Positions 61,582 to 64,000 of a DNA stretch of 64,000 nt are shown here, in pieces. A program made the translations under genes and the position numbers. The notes below the pieces were generated by a model. The model made no database searches and was not told where the DNA came from. It was given only the letters and a program-made list of their open reading frames with translations. Where the stretch lies: contig CAJMQJ010000001.1 of the NCBI GenBank assembly GCA_905215525.1, positions 434,001-498,000 of the forward strand, given 5' to 3'. The stretch comes from an uncultured bacterium. Its GTDB lineage: Bacteria; Actinomycetota; Coriobacteriia; Coriobacteriales; Coriobacteriaceae. Within the stretch, counting starts at the first letter, position 1, and each line of letters opens with the position of its first letter.

Positions 61582-61620
61582 AGAGGGGCTGTTCCGCCAG
61601 CGCGGGACAGCCCCTCTTTT
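61582..61620 (+). terminator. Terminator after htrA
   Basis: Stem AGAGGGGCTGT..CGC / GCG..ACAGCCCCTCT with a loop of CAGC and a TC/GG mismatch, then TTT. Nothing else recognised to 61803 apart from the ligA promoter region. Confidence 0.9.
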
Positions 61621-61803
61621 CGCGATGATCCCTTGGAGACGGAGGAAAACGGATCATTTAGAAACGGCAAGGGCATGGTTTGAACGCGCGATCCACTCCA
61701 GTTTGATGGCTGCCGATTCGGTGCGGTTTGAGACCGCTATTCGGCCCCATGGTGACCGGTGGTACTCTTGTATCCGTTTGAAATCGAGCGAAGGAGTGCC
61801 GCT

Positions 61804-64000
61804 ATGGAGCAATCGAGCCTGTTTGGTGACGGCGTGGACATCGATACCGAAACGCCCGCGAGCGCGGGTACCGCTGCACCGGCCGATGCCCGCGCCCAGG
61901 CGGCAGCGCGTGCGGCCGAGCTGCGCCACGAGCTCGATTACCACGCCTACCGCTACTACATGCTCGATGCGCCCGAGATCACGGACGCCGCCTTCGACAA
62001 AATGCTCGTTGAGCTGCAGGAAATCGAGGCGACCTACCCCGACCTGGTAACGCCCGACAGCTATACTCAGCGCGTGGGCGGATACGTGAGCGAGCAGTTT
62101 ACGCCGGTCACGCACATGGCACGCATGTATTCCATGGACGATGCCATGGATCTGGACGAGCTCGACGCATGGCTCCAGCGCACCGAGGATGCGCTCGGTG
62201 CCGGCAGCGTCACCTATACCTGCGAGCTTAAGATCGACGGTCTGGGCGTGGCGCTTACCTACCAAAACGGCACCTTTGTGCGCGCCGCTACACGTGGCGA
62301 TGGCACCACGGGCGAGGACGTGTCGCTCAACGTCCGTACCATCAAGGATGTGCCCATGCACCTGTCCGAGCCGGCGCTCGCCCACATGGGCGCCGACCGC
62401 GAGCGTACCATCGAAGTGCGCGGCGAGGTCTATATGCCCAAGGGCAGCTTTGTGCGCCTGAACGACGAGGCCGATGCCGAGGGCCGCGACCCCTTCGCCA
62501 ACCCGCGCAACGCCGCCGCCGGCAGCCTGCGTCAAAAGGATCCCAAGGTCACGGCGCGCCGCGATCTGGCCACCTTTATCTACGCCATCGCCGATACCGA
62601 TCCGCTGCACGTCCACAGCCAGCGTGAGTTTCTGGACTGGCTGCGTAGCGCCGGCTTTAGCGTCAACCCCAACGTGGCGCGCTGCGCCACGCCGGCCGAG
62701 GTCCACGAGTTCTGTGCCCAGGCGCTCGAACACCGCGGTGACCTGGACTACGACATCGACGGCGTGGTCGTAAAGGTCGACAGCTTCCAGCAGCAGCTCG
62801 ACCTGGGCTTTACCGCCCGCGCACCGCGCTGGGCCATCGCCTTTAAGTTCCCGCCCGAGGAAAAGCAGACCGTCCTGCGCGAGATTCGCATCCAGGTGGG
62901 CCGCACCGGTGTGCTCACACCGGTCGCCGAGTTCGACCCGGTGACGGTTGCCGGCTCCACCATCGCGCGCGCCACGCTGCACAACATCGACGAGATCCGT
63001 CGCAAAAACGTGCGCGAGGGCGACACTATCATCGTGCACAAGGCGGGCGACGTGATTCCCGAGGTCGTAGGTCCGGTGCTCGATAAACGCCCGGCCGATT
63101 CGGTCGACTGGCACATGCCCGAGGTCTGCCCCGTGTGCGGTAGCCCCGTGGTCCACGAGGATGGCGAGGTTGCCTACCGCTGCGTGTCCATCGACTGTCC
63201 CGCACAGCTCAAGGAGCGCCTGCTTCACTGGGTAAGCCGCGGCTGCATGGACGTCGACGGCCTGGGCGACGAGATCGTCGACAAGATGATCGCTGCCGGC
63301 CTGATCCACGATGTCGCGGACTTCTACCAGCTCACGGTCGACGACATCGCAGGCCTGGACACAGGGCGCGTGTACGCTAGCTCCAACAGCAAAAAGGGCG
63401 TCAAGAAGGGCGACCCCATCCCGGTGGGCCTCAAGACGGCCGAGAAAATCATCGCCGAGCTCAACAAGTCCAAGAGCCAGCCGCTCGGTCGCGTGCTGTT
63501 TGCCCTGGGCATCCGCCACGTGGGCAAGAGCGTGGGCGAGGTCATCGCCGAGCGATTCCTGTCGATTGATAAGCTCATCTTGGCGAGTGAAGAGGACATC
63601 GCCGAGTGCGAGGGCATCGGTCCCAAGATTGCGGCGAGCGTCAAGCAGTTCCTGGCCGTGCCCGAAAACCTTGCCGTGCTGGAGCGTTTGCGCCAGGCGG
63701 GTCTGTCGCTCGAGGTCGACTTGGGCGCCGCGCATGCACAAGCCGCAGCCGACGCGGGCGTGGCGGGCGAGCTCGCCGATGCACAACCGCTCGCGGGTCT
63801 GACCTTCGTGCTCACCGGCACGCTCGTCAACCGCACCCGCGACGAGGCAGGCGCGGCGCTCAAGGTGCTCGGCGCCAAGGTCTCGGGCAGCGTGTCCAAG
63901 AAGACGAGCTATCTGGTTGCCGGCCCCAAAGCGGGCTCCAAGCTCACCAAAGCCGAGCAGCTGGGCGTACCCGTGCTGGACGAGGACGCCCTCGAGCAGA
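61804..64000 (+). CDS. ligA: NAD-dependent DNA ligase LigA (3' partial)
   Basis: Replicative DNA ligase, 732 codons inside the window with the frame still open at the end. Domain order: NAD-binding Ia region with YHAYRYYMLDAPEI, adenylation site ELKIDGLGVALTY (KxDG), GTAAPADARAQ-type lead of about 35 residues before it, OB-fold, zinc finger CPVCGSPVVHEDGEVAYRC..DCPAQ, helix-hairpin-helix repeats with CEGIGPKIA, and the start of the BRCT domain LTFVLTGTLVNRTRDEA. ATG 61804 follows CGAAGGAG. About 30-60 residues should be missing at the C-terminus. Confidence 0.96.
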   Translation, partial: MEQSSLFGDGVDIDTETPASAGTAAPADARAQAAARAAELRHELDYHAYRYYMLDAPEITDAAFDKMLVELQEIEATYPDLVTPDSYTQRVGGYVSEQFTPVTHMARMYSMDDAMDLDELDAWLQRTEDALGAGSVTYTCELKIDGLGVALTYQNGTFVRAATRGDGTTGEDVSLNVRTIKDVPMHLSEPALAHMGADRERTIEVRGEVYMPKGSFVRLNDEADAEGRDPFANPRNAAAGSLRQKDPKVTARRDLATFIYAIADTDPLHVHSQREFLDWLRSAGFSVNPNVARCATPAEVHEFCAQALEHRGDLDYDIDGVVVKVDSFQQQLDLGFTARAPRWAIAFKFPPEEKQTVLREIRIQVGRTGVLTPVAEFDPVTVAGSTIARATLHNIDEIRRKNVREGDTIIVHKAGDVIPEVVGPVLDKRPADSVDWHMPEVCPVCGSPVVHEDGEVAYRCVSIDCPAQLKERLLHWVSRGCMDVDGLGDEIVDKMIAAGLIHDVADFYQLTVDDIAGLDTGRVYASSNSKKGVKKGDPIPVGLKTAEKIIAELNKSKSQPLGRVLFALGIRHVGKSVGEVIAERFLSIDKLILASEEDIAECEGIGPKIAASVKQFLAVPENLAVLERLRQAGLSLEVDLGAAHAQAAADAGVAGELADAQPLAGLTFVLTGTLVNRTRDEAGAALKVLGAKVSGSVSKKTSYLVAGPKAGSKLTKAEQLGVPVLDEDALEQ

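Noticed and set aside
1..64000. tRNA or rRNA genes
   Set aside because: All gaps over 100 bp were read; none shows the GTTCGA-type T-loop with a matching acceptor stem or rRNA sequence.

Overview
The window is 64 kb of high-GC bacterial chromosome. It looks like a gut Coriobacteriia actinobacterium, most likely Collinsella or a close relative. That is an inference from codon bias, GC content, paired YhgE/Pip proteins, a GlnR-like orphan regulator beside glnA, and anaerobe traits (kdp, feo, lar, an enoate-reductase-type flavoenzyme, no respiratory chain). No rRNA, tRNA, prophage or CRISPR array was seen.

Layout. 1-2948: end of pstB, then a PhoB/PhoR-type two-component pair (phosphate response). 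3144-5208: a BY-kinase triad (Wzz-like adaptor, tyrosine kinase, PHP phosphatase), then a GNAT enzyme. 5954-13459: htpG, a 430-bp hairpin-rich gap, and two YhgE/Pip membrane proteins. 13659-21191: EamA transporter, M20 amidohydrolase, an MFS transporter ruined by an internal deletion, hisS, ppc. 21608-26221: a lactate racemase region, larA plus an aquaglyceroporin (+) facing larB-larC-tetR (-). 26336-29015: serB and aspS. 29321-35798: a LacI regulator divergent from an ebgA/ebgC-like beta-galactosidase operon with three operators, then an APC permease. 36220-40016: an HPr-like protein, feoA-feoA-feoB and a small Cys-rich Feo partner. 40306-48575: kdpDE divergent from kdpFABC, with kdpB broken by one in-frame TAG. 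48824-52690: an OYE/enoate-reductase-like enzyme, a GntR remnant and an AlbA_2 (Schlafen-like) regulator. 53003-54726: a complete 1,724-bp low-GC transposon carrying lnu(C), with an 8-bp target duplication; it matches MTnSag1 as known from streptococci. 54964-57698: GntR and LacI regulators and a HEPN/MNT toxin-antitoxin module whose antitoxin is fused to a RelB/DinJ-like domain. 57832-64000: glnA behind a GlnR-box-like site, a GlnR-like regulator, an HtrA protease and ligA running off the end.

Working together. Several units form regulatory circuits: PhoPR with pst, KdpDE with kdpFABC, LacI with ebgAC, a palindrome in front of larBC-tetR, and a GlnR-like protein with glnA.

The least explained content is intergenic. 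Many long quasi-palindromes are present, and some form families in which one part is conserved while the stem arms change together. The main ones are a 62-bp-period hairpin array (29085-29314), a 69-bp conserved core nested in two unrelated palindromes flanking larA-larD, an 18-bp-stem hairpin flanking kdp, and a 228-bp MITE-like element (35899-36126). Start codons were chosen by eye from ribosome binding sites. Family names come from recalled motifs, not from database searches.
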